Origin: Rhodospirillaceae bacterium BRH_c57
GTDB taxonomy: Bacteria > Pseudomonadota > Alphaproteobacteria > Rhodospirillales > Rhodospirillaceae
DNA: 55,814 nt
Assembly (NCBI GenBank): GCA_000961745.1
Contig: LAEA01000220.1
Span: 1 to 55,814 of the forward strand
Reading direction: 5' to 3'
This document shows, one piece after another, positions 43,585-51,859 of the stretch. Position 1 is the stretch's first letter; the number at the start of each line of letters is the position of its first letter. The translations under genes and the position numbers were made by a program. The notes under the pieces were generated by a model that was not told where the DNA came from, did not search any database, and worked only from the letters and a program-made list of their open reading frames with translations.

Positions 43585-44181
43585 TTACTGGATGGTTACG
43601 CTGACCCGGCGGTTGCGCGGTTCAGAGACACCATCGGGCACCGGGATCAGCGGATTCCGCTTGCCATGGGAGTTGACCTCTATGTTCTCCCCCGGCACTC
43701 CCATGTCCACGAGCATGTCCCGGACCATGGCGGCGCGCTCACGCGACACCACGATGTTGATGGCATCCGATCCCGTGCCGTCCGCGTGGCCGACCACCAT
43801 CACGTGCGGATGCTCCCACTCCCGAAGAAGGGCCGCGATACGCGGAATCTCCGGCACCGATTCGTCCCGCAGATCCGACGATCCCGTGCGGAAATAAAGC
43901 AGGATGGTTTGGGGTCGCGGAGGCAACGCCCCCAGGGCTTCCCCCCAGGTTTCGGCAATATCTTGGTCGCTGATCTCCGCCGGAGCGCTCGGAGCGGCCG
44001 ATGGACTCCGCACGCGGGAATAGCTCCTTGCCTGGGTCAGTTCCTGCGTGCCACCAGCGGCCGAAACCTCGACCCGCCCGACATGGCCGTCCGGATCGGG
44101 CATCAGGACGACACGATCACCACTGGAGCAGGCGGCCAGTCCCAATATCGCGCAGGCGATCAGGAAATTCCGATTAGTCAT
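43585..44181 (-). CDS. OmpA-family outer membrane lipoprotein
   Basis: This encodes 198 residues. The N-terminus is a lipoprotein signal with lipobox LAAC near residues 15-18. The C-terminal ~110 residues form an OmpA-like peptidoglycan-binding domain (ILLYFRTGSSDLRDESVPEI, VVGHADGTGSDAINIVVSRE, NRRVSVTI). The middle is a Ser/Pro/Ala linker. It overlaps the upstream FecR-domain gene by eight bases and must be translated with it. Confidence 0.88.
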   Translation of the reverse strand: MTNRNFLIACAILGLAACSSGDRVVLMPDPDGHVGRVEVSAAGGTQELTQARSYSRVRSPSAAPSAPAEISDQDIAETWGEALGALPPRPQTILLYFRTGSSDLRDESVPEIPRIAALLREWEHPHVMVVGHADGTGSDAINIVVSRERAAMVRDMLVDMGVPGENIEVNSHGKRNPLIPVPDGVSEPRNRRVSVTIQ

Positions 44182-44638
44182 CGCCCTCGACCTCCACCAA
44201 GAAACTGGTCCCGCGAATCCCGATCATCATCGTCGGTGTCCGAACCTTGAAGCTCTCAGGGGACAGTTTGGCAATCTGCCCGCTGACCACGGCGAACGTG
44301 CCCTTCAGGAACCCCAGACCCATGCCGAGGTTCTCGGCGGCGGGATCGAAAGCAAAGGAATCCAGAACGAGGCGCCCCCTCGGCCCCATCGACAAGGTGG
44401 AGTCGTCCCGAAACGTCACACCAAGGGAGCCGTCCGGGCCGGTTGAAAGGACATCCTCGGCCTGCACATTACTGCCGACCTCCAATACCGCCACCACGCC
44501 CTCGCGCTCAACCGTTGCGGAATTTATAACCGTTTTTACTATTCCAATGGAGTCCGCTGCACCGGCCGACGACGCAGCCATGCAGATCGCCATCACCATT
44601 GGTATGAACCACCGGCTACCACCTCCATACCCAACCAT
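44174..44638 (-). CDS. secreted FecR-domain protein
   Basis: This 154-residue protein has an N-terminal signal peptide (hydrophobic stretch FIPMVMAICMAASSAGAAD) and a FecR domain: VGSNVQAEDVLSTGPDGSLG, FRDDSTLSMGPRGRLVLD and TPTMMIGIRGTSFLVEV. There is no transmembrane anti-sigma segment and no sigma factor gene next to it. Stand-alone FecR domains of this type are usually found with OmpA-like or CHASE2/cyclase proteins at the cell envelope. The ATG follows GAGGGGGTGGGACC. Confidence 0.85.
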   Translation of the reverse strand: MVGYGGGSRWFIPMVMAICMAASSAGAADSIGIVKTVINSATVEREGVVAVLEVGSNVQAEDVLSTGPDGSLGVTFRDDSTLSMGPRGRLVLDSFAFDPAAENLGMGLGFLKGTFAVVSGQIAKLSPESFKVRTPTMMIGIRGTSFLVEVEGDD

Positions 44639-44896
44639 GGTCCCACCCCCTCTTGTTGCAAGGAGTTCGCAAGATAAGGCAAGGCCATTAAGATTAATAC
44701 CCCTTTCTTGTTATAATCCTTTGCGATCATAGGCTTACATACTTTCTAGCCTTTCTCCCCCCAGAGTCCCGTTCCAACATGAGGAACCTCATTCCGGGCC
44801 GCGCGCATTCCCCCCGGTTGAGGACTTGCGTCCTCCTGCCACATTGGTATCAAATGAAACTATCAAGGCACCAACAGCCACACCGAGGGAACATCC

Positions 44897-46522
44897 ATGC
44901 TCAAGACCTATGCCTATCCCGAATTCCCCTATGTGCAGCCGCCGGAGCAAAAATCCGGGCAGATCGTGCGCAAGAAGGCCGTCATTGTCGGCGGCGGGCC
45001 GATTGGCCTGACCATGGCGCTGGATCTGGCCGTTCAGGGCATCCCCTGCGTGGTGCTGGACGACAACAACACCGTGTCCATCGGCTCGCGCGCCGTGTGC
45101 TATGCCAAGCGGCCGCTGGAGGTCTGGGACCGTCTGGGCTGCGCCGCGCCGATGGTGGACAAGGGCGTGGGCTGGAAGATCGGCAAGGTGTTCCGGGACG
45201 AGGAACTGGTCTATCAGTTCGACCTGCTGCCCGAAGACGACCACAAGATGCCGGCGTTCATCAACCTCCAGCAGTACTACCTGGAAGAATACCTGATCGA
45301 GCGCTGCAAGGACTTTGGCGATCTGGTGGACATCCGCTGGATGAACAAGGTCATCAGCGTCAAGAACAACCCCGACCACGTCCGCTTCACCATCGAGACG
45401 CCCGACGGCATCTATGAAATGGAAGCCGACTACGCCATCGCCTGCGACGGCGCCAAGTCCGACGTGCGCGAAATGCTGGGCGCCGAGTTCACCGGCCAGT
45501 TCTTCCAGGACCGTTTCCTGATCGCCGACGTGGTGATGAAGGCCGACTTCCCGACCGAACGCTGGTTCTGGTTCAACCCGCCGTTCCATCGCGGCCAGTC
45601 CGTGCTGCTGCACAAGCAGTCCGACGACGTGTGGCGCATCGACTTCCAGCTTGGCTGGAACGCCGACCCCGAAGAAGAAAAGAAGCCGGAAAAGATCATC
45701 CCGCGCCTGAAAGCCATGCTCGGGGAGGACACCGAGTTCGAGCTGGAATGGGCCTCGGTCTATCAGTTCGCCTGCCGCCGCATGAGCAAGTTCCGCTATG
45801 GCCGCCTGTTCTTCGCCGGTGACGCCGCCCATCAGGTCAGCCCGTTCGGCGCGCGCGGCGCCAACACCGGCGTCCAGGACACCGACAACCTCGCCTGGAA
45901 GCTCAAGCTGGTCATGGACGGCAAGGCCCCCGACAGCCTTCTCGACAGCTATGACGAGGAGCGCGTGTTCGCCGCCGACGACAACCTCAGGAACTCGACC
46001 CGCTCGACCGACTTCATCACGCCGAAGTCCAACATCTCGCGCACCTTCCGCGACGCCACCCTGGACCTCGCCCAGAAGTACGGGTTCGCCCGCAAGCTGG
46101 TCAACTCGGGCCGCCTGTCGTCGCCGACCCCCTATGTCAATTCGTCGCTGAACACCCCGGACAGCGACGCCTTCCACGGCACCATGGCACCCGGCACCAA
46201 CTGCGCCGACGCCCCGGTCAAGGTCGGCGGCACGCCCGGCTGGCTGCTCAACCACCTGGGCGGCGGGTTCAAGGTGATCTACTTCAGCGACGGAAGCGGG
46301 ACGCCGGCCGCCCTGGCCGCCCTCCAGGACGCCCCGGTTCCGGTTGAAGCCCTAGTCATCGGCGGCAATGTCGAGGACACCAAGGGCCTCGTCACCGACC
46401 GCTACGACGGCACCCCCGGCACCACCTACCTCATCCGCCCCGACCAGCATGTGGCCGCCCGCTGGCGGTCGTTCGACCCCGCCAAGGTCACCGCCGCGCT
46501 CAACCGCGCCATCGGCAAGTGA
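44897..46522 (+). CDS. FAD-dependent aromatic hydroxylase (PheA/TfdB/MhpA-type)
   Basis: This 541-residue flavoprotein monooxygenase has the dinucleotide fold AVIVGGGPIGLTMALDLA near residues 28-45, the DG motif region (YAIACDGAKSDVREMLG) and the second FAD motif GRLFFAGDAAHQVSPFGARG. The C-terminus has a thioredoxin-like tail, as in phenol hydroxylases and MhpA. The likely activity is NAD(P)H-dependent ring hydroxylation; the substrate is unknown. A short DUF2783 gene follows immediately, a known companion of such enzymes. It lies close to the paa cluster but is separately transcribed. Confidence 0.87.
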   Translation: MLKTYAYPEFPYVQPPEQKSGQIVRKKAVIVGGGPIGLTMALDLAVQGIPCVVLDDNNTVSIGSRAVCYAKRPLEVWDRLGCAAPMVDKGVGWKIGKVFRDEELVYQFDLLPEDDHKMPAFINLQQYYLEEYLIERCKDFGDLVDIRWMNKVISVKNNPDHVRFTIETPDGIYEMEADYAIACDGAKSDVREMLGAEFTGQFFQDRFLIADVVMKADFPTERWFWFNPPFHRGQSVLLHKQSDDVWRIDFQLGWNADPEEEKKPEKIIPRLKAMLGEDTEFELEWASVYQFACRRMSKFRYGRLFFAGDAAHQVSPFGARGANTGVQDTDNLAWKLKLVMDGKAPDSLLDSYDEERVFAADDNLRNSTRSTDFITPKSNISRTFRDATLDLAQKYGFARKLVNSGRLSSPTPYVNSSLNTPDSDAFHGTMAPGTNCADAPVKVGGTPGWLLNHLGGGFKVIYFSDGSGTPAALAALQDAPVPVEALVIGGNVEDTKGLVTDRYDGTPGTTYLIRPDQHVAARWRSFDPAKVTAALNRAIGK

Positions 46523-46548
46523 GAATGACAATGTCCAAGGAACCCGCC

Positions 46549-46752
46549 ATGACGCTGAACCTTGAGCCCAACTTCGCCAACCCCGATGACTTCTACGAGA
46601 GGCTCATCGAAACCCACCGCGGCCTGAGCGACGCCCAGAGCGCCGACGTCAACGCCAAGCTGGTCCTGCTGCTGTCCAACCACATCGGAGACATGGCCAT
46701 CCTGACCCAGGCCATGGACATCGCCCGCGAAGGGCATGAGGCGCAGGAGTAA
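46549..46752 (+). CDS. DUF2783 family protein
   Basis: This encodes 67 residues beginning MTLNLEPNFANPDDFYERLI, then HRGLSDAQSADVNAKLVLLL. This matches the short helical DUF2783 family. AAGGA lies seven bases before ATG 46549; two earlier starts (46519, 46525) are possible. It follows the hydroxylase gene by 26 bp. The function is unknown; a small accessory subunit of the flavoprotein is a reasonable inference from the fixed pairing. Confidence 0.8.
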   Translation: MTLNLEPNFANPDDFYERLIETHRGLSDAQSADVNAKLVLLLSNHIGDMAILTQAMDIAREGHEAQE

Positions 46753-46763
46753 AAACGAAGAAA

Positions 46764-46799
46764 AGCCCCGGCGGATCGCTCTGCCGGGGCTTCTTTATT
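46764..46799 (+). terminator. terminator of the hydroxylase-DUF2783 unit
   Basis: AGCCCCGGC and GCCGGGGCT form a perfect 9-bp stem with a 10-nt loop followed by TCTTTATTT, 12 bp past the stop. Confidence 0.9.
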
Positions 46800-46804
46800 T
46801 ATTA

Positions 46805-46879
46805 ACCACAGAGGTCACAGAGAACACAGAGGGTCCCGTGAGAAAAAGACCTCTCTGTGTTCTCTGTGACCTCTGTGGT
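46805..46879. repeat. 27-bp perfect inverted repeat of the CACAGAG type
   Basis: The left arm, 46805-46831, begins ACCACAGAGGTCACAGAG and ends AACACAGAG. The right arm, 46853-46879, is its exact reverse complement; the loop is 21 nt. The arms are built from the repeated words CACAGAG/ACAGAG. Similar CACAGAG repeats are known as intergenic elements in many unrelated bacteria. It lies between convergent genes just after a normal terminator. Confidence 0.93.
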
Positions 46880-46898
46880 AAATCCCTTTCCTCTTCCC

Positions 46899-47537
46899 CT
46901 ACCCCCCGAACGCCATCGTCCTGCTTCCAAACCCGCCTGTCCGCGTGACGGTCGTCCGGTTGGCGACCTTGGGCGTGGTCAGGGGGCCGGTGAAGGCCGA
47001 CTTGGACATGGTGGCGCCGCTGCGGGTTACGTTGACCGGGTCGCCCTTCACGCCGGTGAAGCGGCCGTCGTTGGTGCGGTAGTAGGGCTGCACGCCATAG
47101 GTGCTGCCGCCCACGTTGCGCTGCATCATGCCGGGCATGGCGCTGCCGCCGCCCAGCATCTTTCCGGCCATGTACCCCATGAACAGCGGCATGAAGAACC
47201 CGCCGCCGCCGCTGGCCTGTTGCTGCTCGGGCGCAGCGGTAGCCGGGTCGCCTTCGACGGCCGGCTTCATCTCCACTGGCTGGTAGGTGCATTGGCCGGG
47301 GCCGAACTGCTCCTCGCACAACTGGGCGCTGTCGTAGCGCGGCGCGGCCTGCTGGTGGACCTCCATCGCCTGACCCAGCATTTCGCCGCAGGTGGCACGG
47401 TCGAACAGGCCGTCGGTCACGCATTGGTCAACCGAGGCATAGGCCTGGATCGGCACCTCTTCCTCGCCGCAGGCCGACAGCGCGATGGCGGTCGAGGCCA
47501 TCAGGCCGGTCAGGGCGACACGTCTGGAACGCTTCAT
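46899..47537 (-). CDS. DUF1190 (YgiB/YjfM-like) lipoprotein
   Basis: This encodes 212 residues. The signal peptide ends in lipobox LSAC (TAIALSACGEEE). The middle holds spaced Cys residues (DQCVTDGLFDRATCGEM, QLCEEQFGPGQCTYQP) that look disulfide-bonded. The C-terminal part is Gly/Met-rich and then Thr/Ser/Gly/Arg-rich. The start ATG 47537 follows GGAGAGACCG. It is the last gene of an operon with DUF350 and a glutathionylspermidine-synthase-like gene, the same trio as E. coli yjfL-yjfM-yjfC. Confidence 0.85.
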   Translation of the reverse strand: MKRSRRVALTGLMASTAIALSACGEEEVPIQAYASVDQCVTDGLFDRATCGEMLGQAMEVHQQAAPRYDSAQLCEEQFGPGQCTYQPVEMKPAVEGDPATAAPEQQQASGGGGFFMPLFMGYMAGKMLGGGSAMPGMMQRNVGGSTYGVQPYYRTNDGRFTGVKGDPVNVTRSGATMSKSAFTGPLTTPKVANRTTVTRTGGFGSRTMAFGG

Positions 47538-47551
47538 CGGTCTCTCCAGCC

Positions 47552-47944
47552 TCAGTATGTCATGCTCGCGCCGTTGAGCAGGCCGACGGCCACGCTCCAC
47601 CCGGCGAGCTTCAGGGCGACGGCCATTTCACCGGCCTCTATATGGGTCGAGATGCGCGGATAGAACAGGCGGAACACCAGGAAGGCGCCGATCTGCACCA
47701 CGCCCGCGACCAGCCCCCACAACGCGAAGTCCAGAAGGCTGACCGCGTTGGCAAGCGCGCTCGCCAACGGGATGACAAAGCCCGCCAACGCGCCGACGTA
47801 GACCACGGCGGCGGCGGCGTTGTTGGCCTTGATAAGCTCCACTTCCTTGTGGGGCGTGATGAGCATGTAGACGCCCTGGAACACGAAGGTCAGCACAATG
47901 GCCAGCCCGAAGAACTGGACGAAGGCAAACAGGCCGGTCAGCAT
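47552..47944 (-). CDS. DUF350 membrane protein (YjfL-like)
   Basis: This encodes 130 residues with four hydrophobic segments (FVQFFGLAIVLTFVFQGVYM; AAAVVYVGALAGFVIPLAS; FALWGLVAGVVQIGAFLVF; AVALKLAGWSVAVGLLNG), the DUF350 pattern. The start at ATG 47944 follows GGGGGAG. It lies 14 bp after the ligase gene and 14 bp before the lipoprotein gene. The molecular role is unknown; the family is always seen with the YjfC/YgiC-type ligase. Confidence 0.86.
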   Translation of the reverse strand: MLTGLFAFVQFFGLAIVLTFVFQGVYMLITPHKEVELIKANNAAAAVVYVGALAGFVIPLASALANAVSLLDFALWGLVAGVVQIGAFLVFRLFYPRISTHIEAGEMAVALKLAGWSVAVGLLNGASMTY

Positions 47945-47958
47945 GATGAACTCCCCCT

Positions 47959-49128
47959 CTATCCGGTGATGAAGTGCGGCACGAAACGACTGAGGTCCTG
48001 GGTAATGGCCTGGGCGTCCTCGCGCAGGCCGACGCCGCAGCAGGCGTCCCCGACGATCCACGCCCCGACCACCGCATGGTGGCCGTCAAACACTGGCGGC
48101 GGGTGCCACGCCTGGACCACCGCCCCTTCGGCGCCGTATGGCCCCGCCGTCGAGGCCGACAGGGTGCCATCGGGCTCGAACACCTCGATGTTGGCGCCCT
48201 CGCGGGAGAACAGCGGCTTGCGCACCGTCTTGCCGGTCAGGTTGGCCGGGCCGCGCGGATCGGTCTGGAAGTAGGTCGGCAGCAGGTTGGGGTGGCCCGG
48301 AAAGGCGTCCCACAACAAAGCCAGCAGTCCCTTGTTGGACAGGATGGCCTTCCACGGCGGCTCCACGAACCGGGCGCCGCTGCCCGCCAGATGCTCGGCG
48401 AACTCGTCGCGCAGCATCATTTCCCATGGGTACAGCTTGAACAGCGTGTCGATGACCCAGCCGTCGGTGTCGGCAAAGCGGCCCTGATCGTCCACGCCGA
48501 TCTGCTCCATCGGCACATGGCGCGGGTCGAGCCCAGCCTGAGCGGCGATGTCCTCCAGATAGCGGACGGTCTGCCGGTCCTCGACGCTGTCGCCGACCGA
48601 GGCGAAGTGCATCATCCCGCCGGGGGCCACGATTTCGGCCAGCCGCTCGGCCAGACGTTCCTGGATGCCGTTGAACTGGTCGGCATTGACGGGCAGAGCG
48701 CCGGATTTGATGCCGTCCTCCAGCCACAGCCACTGGAAAAACGCGCTCTCGTACAGGCTGGTCGGCGTGTCGGCGTTGTATTCCAGCAGCTTGGCCGGGC
48801 CGGTGCCGTCGTAGAACAGATCGAACCGGCCGTATAGGCTGGCGTCGCCACGCTGCCAACTGTCGCGCACCAGATCCCAGTGCTCGCGCGGGATGGCCAG
48901 GGCGTGCAGGGTCGCCTCGTCGTTCACCGCGCGATCGACCATGTCCAGGCACATGCGGTGCAGTTCGGTGGCCGGGTCCTCCAGGTCGTCCTCGATCTGG
49001 CGCAGGGTGAAGGCGTAGGCCGCCCCCTCGTGCCAATAGGGCTCGCCGTACATGGTATGGAAGGCAAAGCCCAACTCTTCGGCCTTGGCTTTCCAGTCGG
49101 GCCGCTCGGGAACAATGATGCGCTTCAT
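47959..49128 (-). CDS. glutathionylspermidine synthase family protein (YgiC/YjfC-like ATP-grasp)
   Basis: This 389-residue protein corresponds to the synthase half of bifunctional glutathionylspermidine synthetase, without the amidase half, as in E. coli YgiC/YjfC. ATP-grasp and substrate motifs include RFDLFYDGTGPAKLLEYNAD, DTPTSLYESAFFQWLWLED, FVEPPWKAILSNKGLLALLW and TGKTVRKPLFSREGANIEV. It probably ligates an amine or peptide; true glutathionylspermidine synthesis is doubtful for this subgroup. It starts six bases after the DUF1178 stop, so it is transcribed with that gene and the two membrane-associated genes. Confidence 0.9.
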   Translation of the reverse strand: MKRIIVPERPDWKAKAEELGFAFHTMYGEPYWHEGAAYAFTLRQIEDDLEDPATELHRMCLDMVDRAVNDEATLHALAIPREHWDLVRDSWQRGDASLYGRFDLFYDGTGPAKLLEYNADTPTSLYESAFFQWLWLEDGIKSGALPVNADQFNGIQERLAERLAEIVAPGGMMHFASVGDSVEDRQTVRYLEDIAAQAGLDPRHVPMEQIGVDDQGRFADTDGWVIDTLFKLYPWEMMLRDEFAEHLAGSGARFVEPPWKAILSNKGLLALLWDAFPGHPNLLPTYFQTDPRGPANLTGKTVRKPLFSREGANIEVFEPDGTLSASTAGPYGAEGAVVQAWHPPPVFDGHHAVVGAWIVGDACCGVGLREDAQAITQDLSRFVPHFITG

Positions 49129-49134
49129 GGGGTC

Positions 49135-49599
49135 CTAACCGTCATTTCTGGCCCATGGGACGGAGACGAACTCAACGCCCTCGTCACGCAGGTCCTCGGC
49201 CTCCTCGGGGGTCGTTTGGCCGTAGATGCCGCGCGCCTCAGCCTCGCCGTAGTGGATTTTGCGAGCCTCGTCGGCGAACTTGTCGCCCACGTCGTCGCAG
49301 GATTTTTCGACCACCGCCCGCAACTGCCGCAGGGCCTGCCCCATGGCGGCGGCCAACGCGGCGGGTTGTGGCTGCGTGGCAGGAACGGGCGGCGCGGCCA
49401 CCGGCTGGGGAGCGTCATCAGCCCCCTTGCGGCGGGCCAGCCGTGGCGTCATCAGGGCCTTCGCCACCTCGGACGTGCCACAGACCGGACACAACACCTC
49501 GCCCGCGCTGGCCTGCGCGTCATAGGCGGCACTGTCGCGGAACCACGCGTCGAAGGTATGGTCATGGGCACAGACGAGCTGGTACTTGATCATCGACAT
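49135..49599 (-). CDS. DUF1178 family protein
   Basis: This 154-residue protein starts with a zinc-ribbon-like region: C9 in YQLVCAHDHTFDAWF and a CPVC pair near residue 37. A Pro/Ala linker follows, then a helical C-terminal domain (EKSCDDVGDKFADEARKIHY, GIYGQTTPEEAEDL). This matches DUF1178, widespread in alphaproteobacteria and unknown in function. No strong ribosome binding site marks the start; the internal ATG at 49593 is also possible. Confidence 0.87.
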   Translation of the reverse strand: MSMIKYQLVCAHDHTFDAWFRDSAAYDAQASAGEVLCPVCGTSEVAKALMTPRLARRKGADDAPQPVAAPPVPATQPQPAALAAAMGQALRQLRAVVEKSCDDVGDKFADEARKIHYGEAEARGIYGQTTPEEAEDLRDEGVEFVSVPWARNDG

Positions 49600-49680
49600 G
49601 CCGTTTCAATGTGGGAAGCGGTGGACATTCGGCCCGCAGGCAATACCCTGCCAGAGCCACCATAACATGGGAACAACCGC

Positions 49681-50229
49681 ATGGCACCGCCACACCTCGC
49701 CCTCTCCGCACCGTCCCCCTGGGTTCTGCGCTTCGCCGCCCTGCTGCCCGAGGGCGGCACGGTGCTTGACGTCGCTTGCGGGGGCGGCCGCCATCCCCGT
49801 GCCATGCTCGGCCGCGGGCACGCTGTCACCATGGTGGACAAGGACACGACCCACGTCGCCGACCTTGCCGACCGGGCGGAGGTCCTGACCGCCGACCTGG
49901 AGAACGGCAGCCCGTGGCCGCTGGCCGGGCGCACGTTCGACGGCGTGGTGGTGACCAACTACCTGTTCCGCCCGCTGTTCCCCCACCTGTGCGCAGCGGT
50001 GGCCGAGGGCGGGGCGCTGATCTACGAAACGTTCGCGCGCGGCAACGAACAGTTCGGCCGCCCGCGCAACCCCTCCCACCTGCTGGAGCCGGGCGAGTTG
50101 CTGACCGCCTTCCCCGGCCTCCAGATCGTCGCCTACGAGGCGGGTATCGAAGGCGGGCAGTGCGGCCGCAAGGTGGTCGAACGCATCTGCTGCGTGAAGG
50201 TGCGGGAGCCGGTGGAACTGCCGGGGTAA
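49681..50229 (+). CDS. class I SAM-dependent methyltransferase
   Basis: This encodes 182 residues. The SAM-binding glycine motif TVLDVACGGGRHPRAML is near residue 27, followed by acidic VTMVDKD and FDGVVVTNYLFRPL. It is a short single-domain enzyme resembling TehB/UbiE-type methyltransferases; the substrate cannot be read from sequence. It is divergent from DUF1178 and followed directly by the MITE-like copy B. Confidence 0.85.
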   Translation: MAPPHLALSAPSPWVLRFAALLPEGGTVLDVACGGGRHPRAMLGRGHAVTMVDKDTTHVADLADRAEVLTADLENGSPWPLAGRTFDGVVVTNYLFRPLFPHLCAAVAEGGALIYETFARGNEQFGRPRNPSHLLEPGELLTAFPGLQIVAYEAGIEGGQCGRKVVERICCVKVREPVELPG

Positions 50230-50230
50230 G

Positions 50231-50410
50231 AAAAAGTGGGCTCTGCCCACACCCGCCAAGGGCCGAACGGCCCTTGGAACCCATGCATTTCGTCATTCTT
50301 GCGCCGCAGGCAGACACCTTGAACGTTCAAGGCGCTGCGCGCGGCAATAAAGAAAGCCACTCCCGAGGGCCAGGAGGCCGTGCCTCCTGGCGGGCGCGGG
50401 CAGAGCCCGC
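50231..50410. repeat. MITE-like palindromic element, copy B
   Basis: The element begins AAAAAGTGGGCTCTGCCCAC one base after the methyltransferase stop and ends GGGCGCGGGCAGAGCCCGC. The ends are inverted repeats of each other (~22 bp, a few mismatches). Internal hairpins are CCAAGGGCC/GGCCCTTGG (50256-50277) and CCAGGAGGC/GCCTCCTGG (50370-50390). Read on the minus strand it aligns end to end with copy A at 25381-25583. It fills the gap between the convergent methyltransferase and purB genes. Confidence 0.88.
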
Positions 50411-50416
50411 TAAACC

Positions 50417-51733
50417 CTACTCGGTCTTGCCGAACACCCGGCGGAAGATGGTGTCCACATGCTTGGTGTGGTAACCGAGGTCGAACAGCTCTGCCAGTTG
50501 GTCTTCGGACAGGGCGGCGGTCACTTCGGCGTCGGTGCGCAGGTTGGACAGCAGGTCGCCCTCGCCGTCCCACACCCGCATGGCGTTGCGCTGCACCAGA
50601 CGATAGCTGTCCTCGCGGCTCAGCCCGGCCTGGGTCAGGGCGAGCAGGACGCGCTGGCTGAACACCAGACCGCCCATCTGGTTGAGGTTGCGCTCGATGG
50701 CATCGGGGTAGAGGACCAGCTTGTCGATGACGTTGGTCAGGCGGGCCAGGGCGAAGTCCAGGGTCACCGTGGCGTCGGGGCCGATCATGCGTTCGACCGA
50801 GGAATGGCTGATGTCGCGCTCGTGCCACAGGGCGACGTTCTCCATGGCCGGAACGACGGCCATGCGGACGATGCGGGCGAGGCCGGTAAGGTTCTCGGTC
50901 AGGATGGGGTTGCGCTTGTGGGGCATCGCCGAGCTGCCCTTCTGGCCCTTGGAAAAGAACTCCTCGGCCTCGCGCACTTCGGTGCGCTGAAGGTGGCGGA
51001 TCTCGGTGGCGACGCGCTCGATGGAACTCGCGATAACGCCGAGCACGGCGAAGAACTCGGCATGGCGGTCGCGCGGAATGACCTGGGTCGAGATCGGCTC
51101 GACGCTGAGGTCCATCTTCTCGGCGACGTATTCCTCGACGAACGGGTCGATGTTGGCAAACGTGCCGACCGCGCCGGAAATGGCGCAGGTGGCGATCTGT
51201 TCGCGGGCGGCGCGCAGGCGGACCATGTTGCGCTGGAACTCGGCGTGGAAGCCGGCGAACTTCAGGCCCATGGTGACCGGCTCGGCATGGATGCCGTGGC
51301 TGCGGCCCATGCACACCGTCATCTTGTGCTCCATGGCGCGGCGTTCCAGGGCGGCCAGCAGGTTGCCCATGTCCGACAGCAGAAGGTCGGCGGCCTGCTT
51401 GAGCTGCACCGACAGGCAGGTGTCCAGAACGTCGGAACTGGTCATGCCCTGGTGGACGAAGCGCGCCTCGGGACCGACCAGTTCAGCCAGTTCCTGGGTG
51501 AAGGCGATGACGTCGTGCTTGGTGATCGCCTCGATCTCGTCAATGCGGGCGATGCGCTCCTCGGTATAGGGTGCGTCGCCACGGTCCCATACCGCGCGGG
51601 CGGCCTCGACGGGGATGACACCAAGTTTGGCCTGAGCATCGCAGGCATGGGCTTCGATCTCGAACCAGATACGAAAGCGGTTTTCCGGGGCCCAGATGGC
51701 CGCCATCTGCGGGCGGGAGTAACGCGGGATCAT
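50417..51733 (-). CDS. purB: adenylosuccinate lyase
   Basis: PurB acts twice in purine synthesis, cleaving SAICAR and adenylosuccinate. The 438-residue protein has the signature loop SSAMPHKRNPILTE, and the catalytic His regions MTSSDVLDTCLS and CMGRSHGIHAEPVT. It is of the shorter bacterial class I type. I start at ATG 51733 (MIPRYSRPQMAAIW); the frame is open far upstream without homology. An AGGA site lies ten bases before it. Confidence 0.96.
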   Translation of the reverse strand: MIPRYSRPQMAAIWAPENRFRIWFEIEAHACDAQAKLGVIPVEAARAVWDRGDAPYTEERIARIDEIEAITKHDVIAFTQELAELVGPEARFVHQGMTSSDVLDTCLSVQLKQAADLLLSDMGNLLAALERRAMEHKMTVCMGRSHGIHAEPVTMGLKFAGFHAEFQRNMVRLRAAREQIATCAISGAVGTFANIDPFVEEYVAEKMDLSVEPISTQVIPRDRHAEFFAVLGVIASSIERVATEIRHLQRTEVREAEEFFSKGQKGSSAMPHKRNPILTENLTGLARIVRMAVVPAMENVALWHERDISHSSVERMIGPDATVTLDFALARLTNVIDKLVLYPDAIERNLNQMGGLVFSQRVLLALTQAGLSREDSYRLVQRNAMRVWDGEGDLLSNLRTDAEVTAALSEDQLAELFDLGYHTKHVDTIFRRVFGKTE

Positions 51734-51859
51734 GGCAGCGTCGTCCTGTGCATGTTGTCCTGGAAGTTGGGGCTTTAATAGGCCATCCCGCGTGGCGTGA
51801 CAATTGCCACGAACCCCGGCCTGCGCTAGCGTGTGCGCCGGAGTGGGGAGAGGACTGCC

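Noticed and set aside
46805-46879. CACAGAG repeats as a CRISPR-like array
   Set aside because: There are only two arms in inverted orientation, with no regular spacers, no array and no cas genes.
50133-51314. 393-codon minus-strand frame running from purB through element copy B
   Set aside because: It is out of frame with purB and reads through the palindromic element. Such frames arise from the GC-rich repeat itself.
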